Assembly: GCA_964390465.1 (NCBI GenBank)
Contig: CAYMIJ010000009.1
Location: 48,463 to 112,462 of the forward strand
Direction of reading: 5' to 3'
DNA from: JADZAI01 sp964390465
GTDB lineage: Bacteria; Pseudomonadota; Alphaproteobacteria; Micropepsales; Micropepsaceae
Length of the DNA: 64,000 bases
Shown here: positions 9,270 to 17,370 of the stretch, piece after piece
Position numbering within the stretch: position 1 is the stretch's first letter
How the letters are laid out: every line of letters begins with the position of its first letter
Position numbers and translations under genes: made by a program
Notes under the pieces: generated by a model
Seen by the model: only the letters and a program-made list of their open reading frames with translations
Databases searched by the model: none
What the model was told of the DNA's origin: nothing

Positions 9270-9430
9270 GACAGTTCCGGTTCGCACCGGATGAAAAGGG
9301 AACACGGTTCAACGCCGTGGCTGCCCCCGCAACTGTAAGCGGTGAGCTGCATCTCACCAAAGCCACTGGAGTCACATCCGGGAAGGCCGAGATGCAGCGA
9401 TGACCCGCAAGCCAGGAGACCTGCTGACGG
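9270..9430 (+). promoter_or_regulatory. Cobalamin (AdoCbl-type) riboswitch
   Basis: Conserved blocks occur in the right order: GATGAAAAGGGAA near 9291, GCCCCCGCAACTGTAAGCGG near 9323, GCCACTG at 9362, GGGAAGGC at 9380, and the B12-box AGCCAGGAGACC at 9410. It lies about 90 nt upstream of btuB. Downstream, arms GTCCGGG (9447-9453) and CCCGGAC (9481-9487) can form a stem just before the ribosome-binding site and are a plausible expression platform. Expected behaviour: B12 binding lowers expression of the btu operon. Confidence 0.95.
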
Positions 9431-9519
9431 CGGTCGTCCAAGCGTTGTCCGGGGACGGGCGGCGCGGTCAAGGGTTCTTGCCCGGACGGCATGGTTTTGT
9501 CGTCAACAGGGAGGGGCCC

Positions 9520-11445
9520 ATGCGCCGCGCCATTTTTTCATCGTTCCTGATTACCACCGCTCTCTCACCCGCCTTTGCTGAGGCCCCGACACCTGCGCCA
9601 GCATCTGCCAGCGAGGAGATCATCGTCACCGGCGCAGCGCGCGAAAAGGTGAAGCTGAAACAGTCCGGCAGCGCGATCAGCGTACTGTCAGACAAGGATC
9701 TCGAAACCCGCCAGACACGCTTCGTCTCAGATGTTCTGCGCGATCTGGCAGGCACGGCGGTCAATCGCTCCGGTCCCTTTGGTGGCTCGACGCAGTTGCG
9801 CCTGCGCGGTGCGGAAGGCAACCACACGCTTGTCGTCATTGATGGCATCAAGGCCAACGAGCCTTTCAATGGCGAGTTCGATTTCTCCGGCCTGATGGCG
9901 GACGACATTGCCCGCATCGAGCTGATCCGTGGTCAGCAGTCGGCGCTTTATGGCAGCGACGCCATTGGCGGCGTGCTGAATGTGGTCAGCGCCAAAGCCG
10001 CTGAAGGCTTTCATGGTTCGGCGCGTGTTGAAGGCGGCTCGTTCAATACACTGGCCGGGCTGGTGCGCTTTGGCTATGGCGGCGAAGGCATCAACATCAC
10101 CGGATCGTATGGCCGCTTCCAGACCAGCGGCACACCCACGGCACGCGGCGGCAAGGAAAACGACGGCTATCGCAATGATACCTTCCGCGTGAAGGCCGAG
10201 ATTGATCTTGCCAAAGGCCTGACCCTCACACTGGCCGGACGCGCCGTGAATGCTTACGGCGAAACCGATCCGCAGGACTTCACCTTCGGCTCGCCGACAC
10301 AGGGGCTGGTGATCGACGGCAACGAATATTACCGCGACAAGGCCCGCTACGCACGCGCCGCACTCAACCTCGATCTCTATGATGGCGCATGGAAGCAGCA
10401 GCTTGAGGTTCAAGGCGTCAGCGGCGATCGCCGCAGCTATGCCGGGGCTTTCCAGACTTTTGCGCCCAAGGGCGAGCGCGTGAAGTTCGGCTATCAGTCG
10501 AGCTTCTTCTTCGGCACAGAACAGAGCCAGCGCGTGACGCTCGCTTATGAACATGAAGAAGAAACCTATCAGAACCGTCCCACCTTCGGCCCGGCGACAC
10601 CCATCAATGCCGAACGGTCGTTGAAGACCAATGCCTACATCGCCGAATATGGCGGCACGTTCGGCGCACTCAGCGTCGGCGCGGCCATACGTCATGACAC
10701 CAACAGCCGTTTCAAGGACGTCACGACATGGCGCATCACGGCGGCCTATGATCTGGCTGACTGGGGCACGCGCCTGCGTGCCCGCATCGGCACAGGCATC
10801 AAGAACCCGACCAACTTCGAACTGTTCGGCTATGATCCCGGCAGCTTCATCGGCAATCCCAACCTGAAGCCGGAAACATCCGAAGGCTGGGAACTTGGCC
10901 TTGACCAGAGCTTCCTTGGCGGGCGCGGCCTTTTCAGCCTCACTTACTTCAATGCCCGCCTGAAGGATGAAATCTTCACCGCCTTCACACCTTTGTGGGT
11001 CTCGACACCGGGCAATCGCACGACGGACAGCAAGCAGCGCGGCATCGAGGCCGAGCTGCGGCTTGATCTGGACGAGGCATGGTCGGTGGCCGCCAGCTAC
11101 ACCTATCTGCACGCACGCGAAAACAATGTGGGCGAAGTACGTCGCCCCGCCAACACCGCCAGCCTGAACGTCACCTATCGTTTTGCCGATGGCCTGGGCC
11201 AGGTGAATCTGGGTGTGCGCCACAACGGCTCGATGACCGATAACGAGTTCATCTTCGCAACGCCCTCCACCATCGCGCGCCTGCCCTCGTTCACGCTGGT
11301 GAACCTTTCGGCCTCGTTCAAAGTGACCGAAACAGTGGACGTCTTCGCCCGCGCCGAAAACCTGCTGAACAAGCGCTATGAGGAAGTGTTCTCCTATGTC
11401 GCGCCGCGCGCTGCCTTCTATGGCGGCGTGAAGGTCAGCTTCTGA
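9520..11445 (+). CDS. btuB: TonB-dependent vitamin B12 receptor
   Basis: 641 residues from ATG 9520, which follows GGGAGGGG; an in-frame upstream ATG lies inside the riboswitch and is rejected. Signal peptide to about residue 22, a TonB-box-like EEIIVTGA, plug domain (TQLRLRGAEGNHTLVVIDGIKANEP, SALYGSDAIGGVLNVVSA), then a 22-strand barrel ending in aromatic VKVSF. The riboswitch and the following btuF-btuC-btuD genes make a cobalamin substrate likely. Length is close to the usual 600-650. The stop overlaps btuF by one base (TGATG). Confidence 0.9.
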   Translation: MRRAIFSSFLITTALSPAFAEAPTPAPASASEEIIVTGAAREKVKLKQSGSAISVLSDKDLETRQTRFVSDVLRDLAGTAVNRSGPFGGSTQLRLRGAEGNHTLVVIDGIKANEPFNGEFDFSGLMADDIARIELIRGQQSALYGSDAIGGVLNVVSAKAAEGFHGSARVEGGSFNTLAGLVRFGYGGEGINITGSYGRFQTSGTPTARGGKENDGYRNDTFRVKAEIDLAKGLTLTLAGRAVNAYGETDPQDFTFGSPTQGLVIDGNEYYRDKARYARAALNLDLYDGAWKQQLEVQGVSGDRRSYAGAFQTFAPKGERVKFGYQSSFFFGTEQSQRVTLAYEHEEETYQNRPTFGPATPINAERSLKTNAYIAEYGGTFGALSVGAAIRHDTNSRFKDVTTWRITAAYDLADWGTRLRARIGTGIKNPTNFELFGYDPGSFIGNPNLKPETSEGWELGLDQSFLGGRGLFSLTYFNARLKDEIFTAFTPLWVSTPGNRTTDSKQRGIEAELRLDLDEAWSVAASYTYLHARENNVGEVRRPANTASLNVTYRFADGLGQVNLGVRHNGSMTDNEFIFATPSTIARLPSFTLVNLSASFKVTETVDVFARAENLLNKRYEEVFSYVAPRAAFYGGVKVSF

Positions 11446-12272
11446 TGACGCGGACGGCGGCGATGGCTGTGCTGGCGGCGGGGCTCACCTTCGCCGCCAC
11501 GGCTGCGCCGCCGCAGCGGGTCGCCTCGATCAATCTGTGTACGGATGAGCTGGCTTTGCTGCTGGGGGCACCGGGGCAGATCGTCTCTGTCTCGGCGCTG
11601 GCGCACGACCCGGCCGAAAGCGCCTATGCAGAGCTCGCCAAAGGCATCGGCCTCAATCGCGGCGCGGCGGAAGACATCATCCCCCTGAAGCCCGATCTGG
11701 TGCTCGCCGGAACCTACACAACGCGGGCGAGCGTCGACCTCATGACCCAGCTTGGCATCAGGGTGTTGCAGGTGCCGCCAGCCGCCGACCTCGCCGAAGC
11801 GCGCGCCAATCTGCGCCTGCTGGGCGAAGCACTGGGGGCAAAGGAACGGGCCGAAATCCTCATCGCCGATATGGATGCCCGCATTGTGGCAGCGGCAAAG
11901 CGGATCGCCCACGTCGGGGCACCGCAGCGCGCCGTCTTGTTCCGCCCCGGAGAAGGCATTGCGGGCACACAGTCTCTGTCAGGGGCACTGCTCACGGCTT
12001 TGCATATCGGCAATGTGGCAGCTGTCTATGGCATCACCTCATGGGCCGACATGTCTCTGGAAGAGTTCGTGCAGCTCAAGCCCGACGCGATCATCACTGG
12101 CGAATCCGCATACGGGCTTTCAATCCATGCCGAGGCCGCACGTCATCCCGCCTTCAGCCGCTCGACGGCCCCGCGCCTCACTTACCCTGATGTCCAGCTG
12201 CGCTGCGGTGCGCCGGTTATGGCCGCGGTGGCAGAGGCGATGGCCAGTCAGCTTGAGGCGACGCGCCCATGA
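11445..12272 (+). CDS. btuF: Periplasmic cobalamin-binding protein of the ABC importer
   Basis: 275 residues with a signal peptide (MTRTAAMAVLAAGLTFAATA). Class-III helical-backbone binding-protein features: RVASINLCTDELALLLG at the N-terminus, KPDLVLAGTY, and KPDAIITGESAYG in the second lobe. The family covers siderophore, haem and B12 binders; the riboswitch and btuB context point to B12. It overlaps btuB by one base and btuC by four, so all four genes are probably translated from one message. Confidence 0.85.
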   Translation: MTRTAAMAVLAAGLTFAATAAPPQRVASINLCTDELALLLGAPGQIVSVSALAHDPAESAYAELAKGIGLNRGAAEDIIPLKPDLVLAGTYTTRASVDLMTQLGIRVLQVPPAADLAEARANLRLLGEALGAKERAEILIADMDARIVAAAKRIAHVGAPQRAVLFRPGEGIAGTQSLSGALLTALHIGNVAAVYGITSWADMSLEEFVQLKPDAIITGESAYGLSIHAEAARHPAFSRSTAPRLTYPDVQLRCGAPVMAAVAEAMASQLEATRP

Positions 12273-13252
12273 CCGCCCGCCTCTATGCCCTGCTCACCGC
12301 GCTACTGCTGCTTGGCGCGCTGTTCTCGCTGACGCTCAACCGCATCGGTCTGCCCGGCACACAAAGCTGGTGGGCGCTCTGGCAAAGCGACCCTGAAAGC
12401 GCGCGTCTCATTCTGTGGAACATTCGCCTGCCCCGCCTGCTGCTGGCCATCATCGTCGGTGGGGCGCTCGGCATATCGGGCGCAGCCTTGCAGGGCCTCT
12501 TCCGCAATCCACTCGCCGAACCCGGTATTACGGGTGTGTCGTCTGGGGCAGCCCTCGCGGCCATTCTGGTTTTCTATTTCGGGGCGATGGATGCCTTCCC
12601 GCTGGCCTTGCCTGTTGCAGGCATCACTGGCGCGCTCCTCGCGGTCGGCCTGCTCTATCTCGTGGCCGGGCGCGGCGCGACAACACTCACGCTGATCCTG
12701 GCCGGTGTCGCCATCTCGTCCATTGCCGGGGCGCTTTCGGCGCTGGCGCTCAATCTTGCGCCAAGCCCTTATGCCGCCGTCGAGATCGTCTACTGGTCGA
12801 TGGGTTCGCTCACCGACCGTTCGATGAACCATGTGCTGCTCGCCGCACCCTTCATCTTTGTCGGCGCGGTGCTGCTGCTCACGGCTGGGCGCAGCCTCGA
12901 TGCCCTGACTCTTGGCGAAGACGCGGCTACCGCGATGGGCGTGAACGTAGCGCGCACGCGCCTGATGGTCATCCTCGGCAGCGGCCTTGCAGTTGGCGCG
13001 GCGGTCTCAGTCAGCGGGGTCATCGGTTTTGTGGGTCTTGTCGCACCGCATATGCTGCGGCCATTTCTCGGGCATCGTCCGGCGGCGCTGCTGCCCGCCT
13101 CCTTTCTGGGTGGGGCGGCGCTGTTGCTGCTGGCCGATGCTGCCGTGCGCGCTTTTTCACCCGGCCCTGAACTGAAAATCGGCGTGGTGACGGCGCTGGT
13201 CGGCGCACCCTTCTTTCTTTGGGCGGTCTTCGCCAGCCGGAGGGATGCGTGA
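12269..13252 (+). CDS. btuC: Cobalamin ABC importer permease (FecCD family)
   Basis: 327 residues with about ten membrane helices. FecCD signatures are present: RLPRLLLAIIVGGALGISGAALQ near the N-terminus, NPLAEPGITGVSSGA, and GFVGLVAPHMLR for the coupling helix contacting the ATPase. Overlaps btuF by ATGA and btuD by TGATG. It would form the membrane channel of a BtuC2D2 complex. Confidence 0.88.
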   Translation: MTARLYALLTALLLLGALFSLTLNRIGLPGTQSWWALWQSDPESARLILWNIRLPRLLLAIIVGGALGISGAALQGLFRNPLAEPGITGVSSGAALAAILVFYFGAMDAFPLALPVAGITGALLAVGLLYLVAGRGATTLTLILAGVAISSIAGALSALALNLAPSPYAAVEIVYWSMGSLTDRSMNHVLLAAPFIFVGAVLLLTAGRSLDALTLGEDAATAMGVNVARTRLMVILGSGLAVGAAVSVSGVIGFVGLVAPHMLRPFLGHRPAALLPASFLGGAALLLLADAAVRAFSPGPELKIGVVTALVGAPFFLWAVFASRRDA

Positions 13253-14016
13253 TGCTGGTGGCACGCGACATCCATGCCCAGCGCGGCAGCCGCAAGGTGC
13301 TGCATGGCGTATCCATCACTTTGCGGCCCGGCACGCTCACCGTCATTCTCGGCCCGAATGGCGCTGGCAAATCCAGCCTGATGCGCCTGCTGGCCGGGCT
13401 CGCCCGCCCGGAACAGGGTGAGGTTCTGCTGGACGGGAAACCGCTGCACGGCCTGTCCGCCCAGCAACGCGCAGGCCTGATGGCCTATCTGCCGCAAACG
13501 CGCGAGACGGCCTGGAACATGAGCGTTCACGACATCGTGGCGCTGGGCCGCTTTCATACACAGCGCCTGATGGCCCCGCCCTCCGATCAGGACCGCACCG
13601 CCATCGCGCGCGCGCTCCAGACGACCGACACCGCACATCTTGCCGCGCGCGGGGTGCGCACCCTGTCTGGCGGCGAGCTGGCGCGTGTCCTGCTCGCCCG
13701 CGCATTGGCTGCCGAAGCGCCTCTGCTATTGGCGGATGAACCTGTTGCCGGTCTTGATCCGGCCCATCAGGTGAGTGTGATGGCGGCCCTGCGCCAACGC
13801 GCGGATGAAGGCGCAGCCATCGCCATCGTGATGCACGATCTCACGCTGGCGGCGCGCCACGCTGACCATGCCTTGCTGATGAAGGCGGGCCGCATCGCCG
13901 CTGAAGGCGGGCCTGACACGGTGCTGACAGCGCCCATCCTTCACGAGGTTTTCGGCATCACCCTTGCGCGCGGCGCTGGCTTCGGCCCCGCAACACCGCA
14001 CAACACGTCCTCATAG
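13252..14016 (+). CDS. btuD: Cobalamin ABC importer ATPase
   Basis: 254 residues from ATG 13252, preceded by CCGGAGGGA; the stop of btuC overlaps by one base. Walker A GPNGAGKSS, signature LSGGELARVLLARAL, Walker B LLLADEPVAGLDP, and switch histidine in IVMHDLTLAARHAD are all intact. The sequence alone fits haem (HmuV) or B12 importers; the operon decides for B12. The stop codon lies within a strong hairpin (14013-14035). Confidence 0.88.
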   Translation: MLVARDIHAQRGSRKVLHGVSITLRPGTLTVILGPNGAGKSSLMRLLAGLARPEQGEVLLDGKPLHGLSAQQRAGLMAYLPQTRETAWNMSVHDIVALGRFHTQRLMAPPSDQDRTAIARALQTTDTAHLAARGVRTLSGGELARVLLARALAAEAPLLLADEPVAGLDPAHQVSVMAALRQRADEGAAIAIVMHDLTLAARHADHALLMKAGRIAAEGGPDTVLTAPILHEVFGITLARGAGFGPATPHNTSS

Positions 14017-14035
14017 CCGCCCTTGAGGCGGCTAT
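14013..14035 (+). terminator. Hairpin at the end of the btu operon
   Basis: Nine-base-pair perfect stem ATAGCCGCC / GGCGGCTAT around the loop CTTGA. No T-tract follows, so it may protect the 3' end or act as a Rho-dependent end rather than a classic terminator. Confidence 0.55.
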
Positions 14036-14054
14036 CCATGCACCGCACACAGGC

Positions 14055-14085
14055 TGGAGGCCGGGTCGAGCCCGGCCATGAGGAA
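14055..14085. repeat. Extragenic palindromic repeat
   Basis: Perfect seven-base arms GGCCGGG / CCCGGCC around TCGAG (14059-14077), set in the context GGAGGCCGGGTCGAGCCCGG. Palindromes of this type are scattered between genes in many alphaproteobacteria. It lies between the ends of convergent btuD and the crotonase gene. Confidence 0.6.
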
Positions 14086-14128
14086 ATATTTCTTTCACAA
14101 GTGCGCTGGGACAGACGCGGACAGATGA

Positions 14129-14944
14129 TCAATCTGCGTAGTTCGCGGTGCGCTTCTCGATATTCGACATGATCGCTTCCACCTGATTGGGGCTGCCGAT
14201 CAGCGCGATCTGCTCATCTGATTCCGCCTGCAGAATCTCGCGCGCCGTGCCTTTGTTGGAAAGATTCATCAACCGCTTGGCGGCACGGATGGCGGTGGGG
14301 CTTTTCCCCGCGATCTCACGCGCCAGGGCCAGCGCGTCCTCGCGCGGTGTGGTGGTCACGCGGGTGGCGACACCCAGCCCCAATGCTTCCTCGCCGGTGA
14401 AGATGCGGCCCGTATAGGTCAGCTCGCGGATCACATCGTCGCGCATGAAATGGCGCATCAGTTCCACGCCGCCCATATCGGGCACCAGGCCCCATTTGAT
14501 TTCAAGCACCGAAAGCTTCGCGTCCGGCGCGACATAGCGCATGTCGGCACCCAGCATCAGCTGGAAGCCGCCGCCCAGCGCCACGCCGTGCACGGCGGCG
14601 ATGACCGGCACCGGCACATCGCGCCACACCATCGCGACATATTGGGCGGCGTTGGAATCGCCATGCGCGCGCGCCGTCAGATTGCCGCCCGTGCTGCTTT
14701 CGCCGCTCTTGCGCGAGCCATCAGCCATTTTTGCGAAATTACCCATGTCGAGTCCGGCGCAGAAGGCCTTGCCTTCGCCGGACACCACAACGGCGCGCAG
14801 ACCCTTCTCGGTCTTCAGCCGCTCGCCCGCCGCGATGATGCCGGCGAACATGGCCGGGTCCAGTGCGTTCATCTTGTCAGCACGGGTCAGGCGCACATCA
14901 GCGACGCCGCCTTCGATGGTGATGGAAACACGTTCTTCGCTCAT
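14129..14944 (-). CDS. Enoyl-CoA hydratase/isomerase (crotonase) family protein
   Basis: 271 residues from ATG 14944 (GGAGGACA upstream, and overlapping the SDR stop as TGATG). Crotonase landmarks: ADKMNALDPAMF, oxyanion-hole loops GEGKAFCAGLDMGNFA and HGVALGGGFQLMLGADMRY, and LSVLEIKWGLVPDMGG. The catalytic glutamate position near VPDMGG carries aspartate, as in several isomerase-type members. Probably acts on an acyl-CoA in a small catabolic set with the SDR and MBL hydrolase genes upstream on the same strand. Confidence 0.85.
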   Translation of the reverse strand: MSEERVSITIEGGVADVRLTRADKMNALDPAMFAGIIAAGERLKTEKGLRAVVVSGEGKAFCAGLDMGNFAKMADGSRKSGESSTGGNLTARAHGDSNAAQYVAMVWRDVPVPVIAAVHGVALGGGFQLMLGADMRYVAPDAKLSVLEIKWGLVPDMGGVELMRHFMRDDVIRELTYTGRIFTGEEALGLGVATRVTTTPREDALALAREIAGKSPTAIRAAKRLMNLSNKGTAREILQAESDEQIALIGSPNQVEAIMSNIEKRTANYAD

Positions 14945-15705
14945 CAGAATTGTCCTCCGTCGATATTGATCTTCTGTCCATTGGCGTACGGGTTGGCGTC
15001 CGACACCAGCCACACCACGGCGGCCGCGACATCTTCCGGCACACTGACCCGCCCGAACGGAGAGGTCGTGTCGAGGTCGTGAATATCCTTCACACCACGC
15101 GCCTTCGATAGGCGTTTGCCCATTTCGGTCACGGTCAGGCTGGGGGCTACGATGTTGCAGCGGATCCCATGCTGCCGTTCTTCCTTGGCGATGGTGCGGG
15201 CCAGCGCTTCTTCTGCGGCTTTCGCCATATTGTATGGCACACCATTGGCGGCCATCTGCATGGTCGCCACTGACGAGATCATGATGATGTCGCCGCGCCC
15301 GGCCTGACGCAGATGCGGAATCGCCAGTTTTGAGAGTACAAAGGGCGCGACAGCGTGCACGCCCAGCACGCGGCGCAGTTCTGCCGGATCCGTGTCGGCC
15401 ACGCTCTGCCCACGGCTGGCAATGCCCGCATTGTTGACCAGAATGGAAAGACTGCCGAAATCCGCCACCACGGCCTCGATCATGGCGGCGCAGGCGGCAT
15501 CATCGTCAACAGACGCCTGATAGGTGCGCGCACGACACCCCATGGCGGTGATCGCGGCGGCGACCTCCTCGGCATCAGCCTGCTCGCGACGATAATTGAT
15601 GGCGACATCCGCGCCCGCACGCGCCAGTTCCATCGCGATGGCCCGGCCAATGCCCCGGCTCCCGCCCGTCACCAGCGCCACACGGCCTTTGAGAGAAATT
15701 TCCAT
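14944..15705 (-). CDS. Short-chain dehydrogenase/reductase, FabG-like
   Basis: 253 residues. Rossmann motif TGGSRGIGRAIA at about residue 14, NNAG near 92, catalytic serine in MISSVATMQ, catalytic YNMAK, and the C-terminal GQKINIDGGQF typical of FabG-type reductases. NAD(P)H-dependent 3-oxoacyl or related substrate is likely; not the housekeeping fabG by context, as no fatty acid synthesis genes are near. Translationally coupled to the crotonase gene. Confidence 0.85.
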   Translation of the reverse strand: MEISLKGRVALVTGGSRGIGRAIAMELARAGADVAINYRREQADAEEVAAAITAMGCRARTYQASVDDDAACAAMIEAVVADFGSLSILVNNAGIASRGQSVADTDPAELRRVLGVHAVAPFVLSKLAIPHLRQAGRGDIIMISSVATMQMAANGVPYNMAKAAEEALARTIAKEERQHGIRCNIVAPSLTVTEMGKRLSKARGVKDIHDLDTTSPFGRVSVPEDVAAAVVWLVSDANPYANGQKINIDGGQF

Positions 15706-15720
15706 GTTCGTCTCCGGTGC

Positions 15721-16647
15721 TTAAGGCAAACGATAAGTGCCCGTGGGGCTGGGCGCACCATCGGTGAGCACGCGGCCATCTTCCACCAGTGCGATGAGAT
15801 GCGAGAAGACGCTCATCGCCGCAGCCGGGTGAAGGCGCGTGTCGACATCACGGTACATGCGCGCCACCATATCGGGTATGCGCGAAAGCCCCTCACCGAC
15901 ACAGGCGATGATCTGGTCCTCGCGGTCGCGCCGGTGTGCCAGAAGTGTGCGGACATAGTCCTGCGGGTTGCGGCCCATCACATCATGCGGCCCGCCAATG
16001 GGCGCACCGTGTGTTGGATAATAAACGCCGTCACTGCGGGCAGCGAGTTTTTCCAGCGCATGCATATAGGCGCGCATGTCGCCATCAGGCGCGCCCACCA
16101 CCGTGGTCGACCAGCCCATCACATGATCGCCGGGAAAGAACGCGTTTTCGCCCTGCAACGCATAGCACATATGGTTCGAAGTATGGCCGGGCGTGAAGAC
16201 ACACTCAAAGCGCCAGCCCTCGCCTGCGATGACATCGCCATCGCGCACAGCGACATCGGGCACAAATCCGGTATCGCCCGCTTCTTCCATCCGCACCGTA
16301 TCGCCACCGCGCAGACTGCCATGCGGACCAAAGCCATAAGTGCGTGCGCCGGTCTTCGCCTTTAGCGCGGCCGCCAGCGGCGAATGGTCGCTGTGGGTGT
16401 GGGTCACAAGTATATGCGTGATGGGTACCCCCGCCGCCGCATCCATAATCGCGGCGAGATGCGCCGGATCATCCGGGCCCGGATCAATCACCGCAAGGGC
16501 GCGCTCGCCCACCAGATAGGTGCCGGTGCCATGAAAGGTGAAAGGGGAAGGGTTTTTCGCCAGCACGCGGCGCACCAGCGGCGACAGGCGCACGGCCTCG
16601 CCATAGGCGGGATCGTAGGCACGGTTGACGGGAACGGTGACTGCCAT
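15721..16647 (-). CDS. Metallo-beta-lactamase-fold hydrolase (LACTB2-like)
   Basis: 308 residues from ATG 16647; a GTG-initiated form 15 codons longer is possible. The metal motif HTHSDH is at about residues 83-88, followed by GHTSNHMCY and FFPGDHVMGW, which complete the dinuclear zinc site. A C-terminal winged-helix-like tail resembles LACTB2-type enzymes. Ends 15 bp before the SDR start on the same strand, so the three genes form a likely operon. Substrate unknown. Confidence 0.82.
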   Translation of the reverse strand: MAVTVPVNRAYDPAYGEAVRLSPLVRRVLAKNPSPFTFHGTGTYLVGERALAVIDPGPDDPAHLAAIMDAAAGVPITHILVTHTHSDHSPLAAALKAKTGARTYGFGPHGSLRGGDTVRMEEAGDTGFVPDVAVRDGDVIAGEGWRFECVFTPGHTSNHMCYALQGENAFFPGDHVMGWSTTVVGAPDGDMRAYMHALEKLAARSDGVYYPTHGAPIGGPHDVMGRNPQDYVRTLLAHRRDREDQIIACVGEGLSRIPDMVARMYRDVDTRLHPAAAMSVFSHLIALVEDGRVLTDGAPSPTGTYRLP

Positions 16648-16715
16648 TGCGTCAGTCTTGCGGAGACCGGGCCGAAACGCCAGTGTGTCCACACGTCAAC
16701 ATCAGGAGTCCCGTC

Positions 16716-17327
16716 ATGAAGTTCTATAATTCCATCGGCCCCAACCCGCAGGTCGTGCGCGTGTTCGCAGCTGAAAAAGGTATCACGCTCGATACGGTCG
16801 AGGTTGATCTTCTCAAGGGCGAAAACCGCCAGAGCGCGCATCTGTCGCGCAACCCGGCGGGCCAGATGCCTGCGCTGGAAATCGCGCCGGGCAAGTTCAT
16901 CAGCGAGATCACCACGATCTGCGAATATCTGGAAGAAAAGCACCCAGCGCCCGCCCTGATCGGCGCCACGCCGGAAGAGCGCGCCGAAACCCGCATGTGG
17001 ATCCGGCGCTTTGATGAGAATGTCGCCGTGCCGCTGGCCTTTGGCTTTCGCTGGGCGGAGGGGGAAAAACTGTTCACCGGGCGCATTCCGGTTTTCCCGG
17101 AAGCTGCGTCTTCGCTGAAGGCCATGGCGAAAGACCGCATGGCATGGATCGATTCCATGCTGGCGGGCCGTCAATGGTTCTGCGGCGACCGCTTCACGCT
17201 GGCCGACATCATGGCGGGCGTCTTCATCGCCTTTGGCGGCGCGGTCGGTCAGAAGATGGACGAGGCCAACACCAACCTCGCAGGCATTGTCGGCCGCGTC
17301 ATGGCGCGCCCCAGCTTCAAGGCCTGA
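16716..17327 (+). CDS. Glutathione S-transferase family protein
   Basis: 203 residues from ATG 16716 with CAGGAG upstream. Thioredoxin-fold N-domain (MKFYNSIGPNPQVVRVFAAE, NPAGQMPALE, ISEITTICEYLEE) and helical C-domain (WIDSMLAGRQWFCGDRFTLADIM). The start lies 69 bp from the divergent MBL gene. Conjugation or dehalogenation substrate unknown. Confidence 0.87.
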   Translation: MKFYNSIGPNPQVVRVFAAEKGITLDTVEVDLLKGENRQSAHLSRNPAGQMPALEIAPGKFISEITTICEYLEEKHPAPALIGATPEERAETRMWIRRFDENVAVPLAFGFRWAEGEKLFTGRIPVFPEAASSLKAMAKDRMAWIDSMLAGRQWFCGDRFTLADIMAGVFIAFGGAVGQKMDEANTNLAGIVGRVMARPSFKA

Positions 17328-17341
17328 CCTATTCCGGCACG

Positions 17342-17370
17342 GCGCGGCGTGAGCGATCACGCCGCGCTTT
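17342..17370. terminator. Bidirectional terminator between GST and MATE genes
   Basis: An eleven-base-pair perfect stem GCGCGGCGTGA / TCACGCCGCGC with tetraloop GCGA, followed by TTT on the plus strand. It overlaps the last codons of the MATE gene (stop 17357-17359), so it serves both convergent genes. Confidence 0.8.

Noticed and set aside
9727..11223. Long minus-strand frame opposite btuB
   Set aside because: High-GC shadow of the receptor; low-complexity composition and no start context or domain.
13941..14132. Minus-strand 63-codon frame after btuD
   Set aside because: It is a translation of the extragenic palindrome and hairpin, not a gene.
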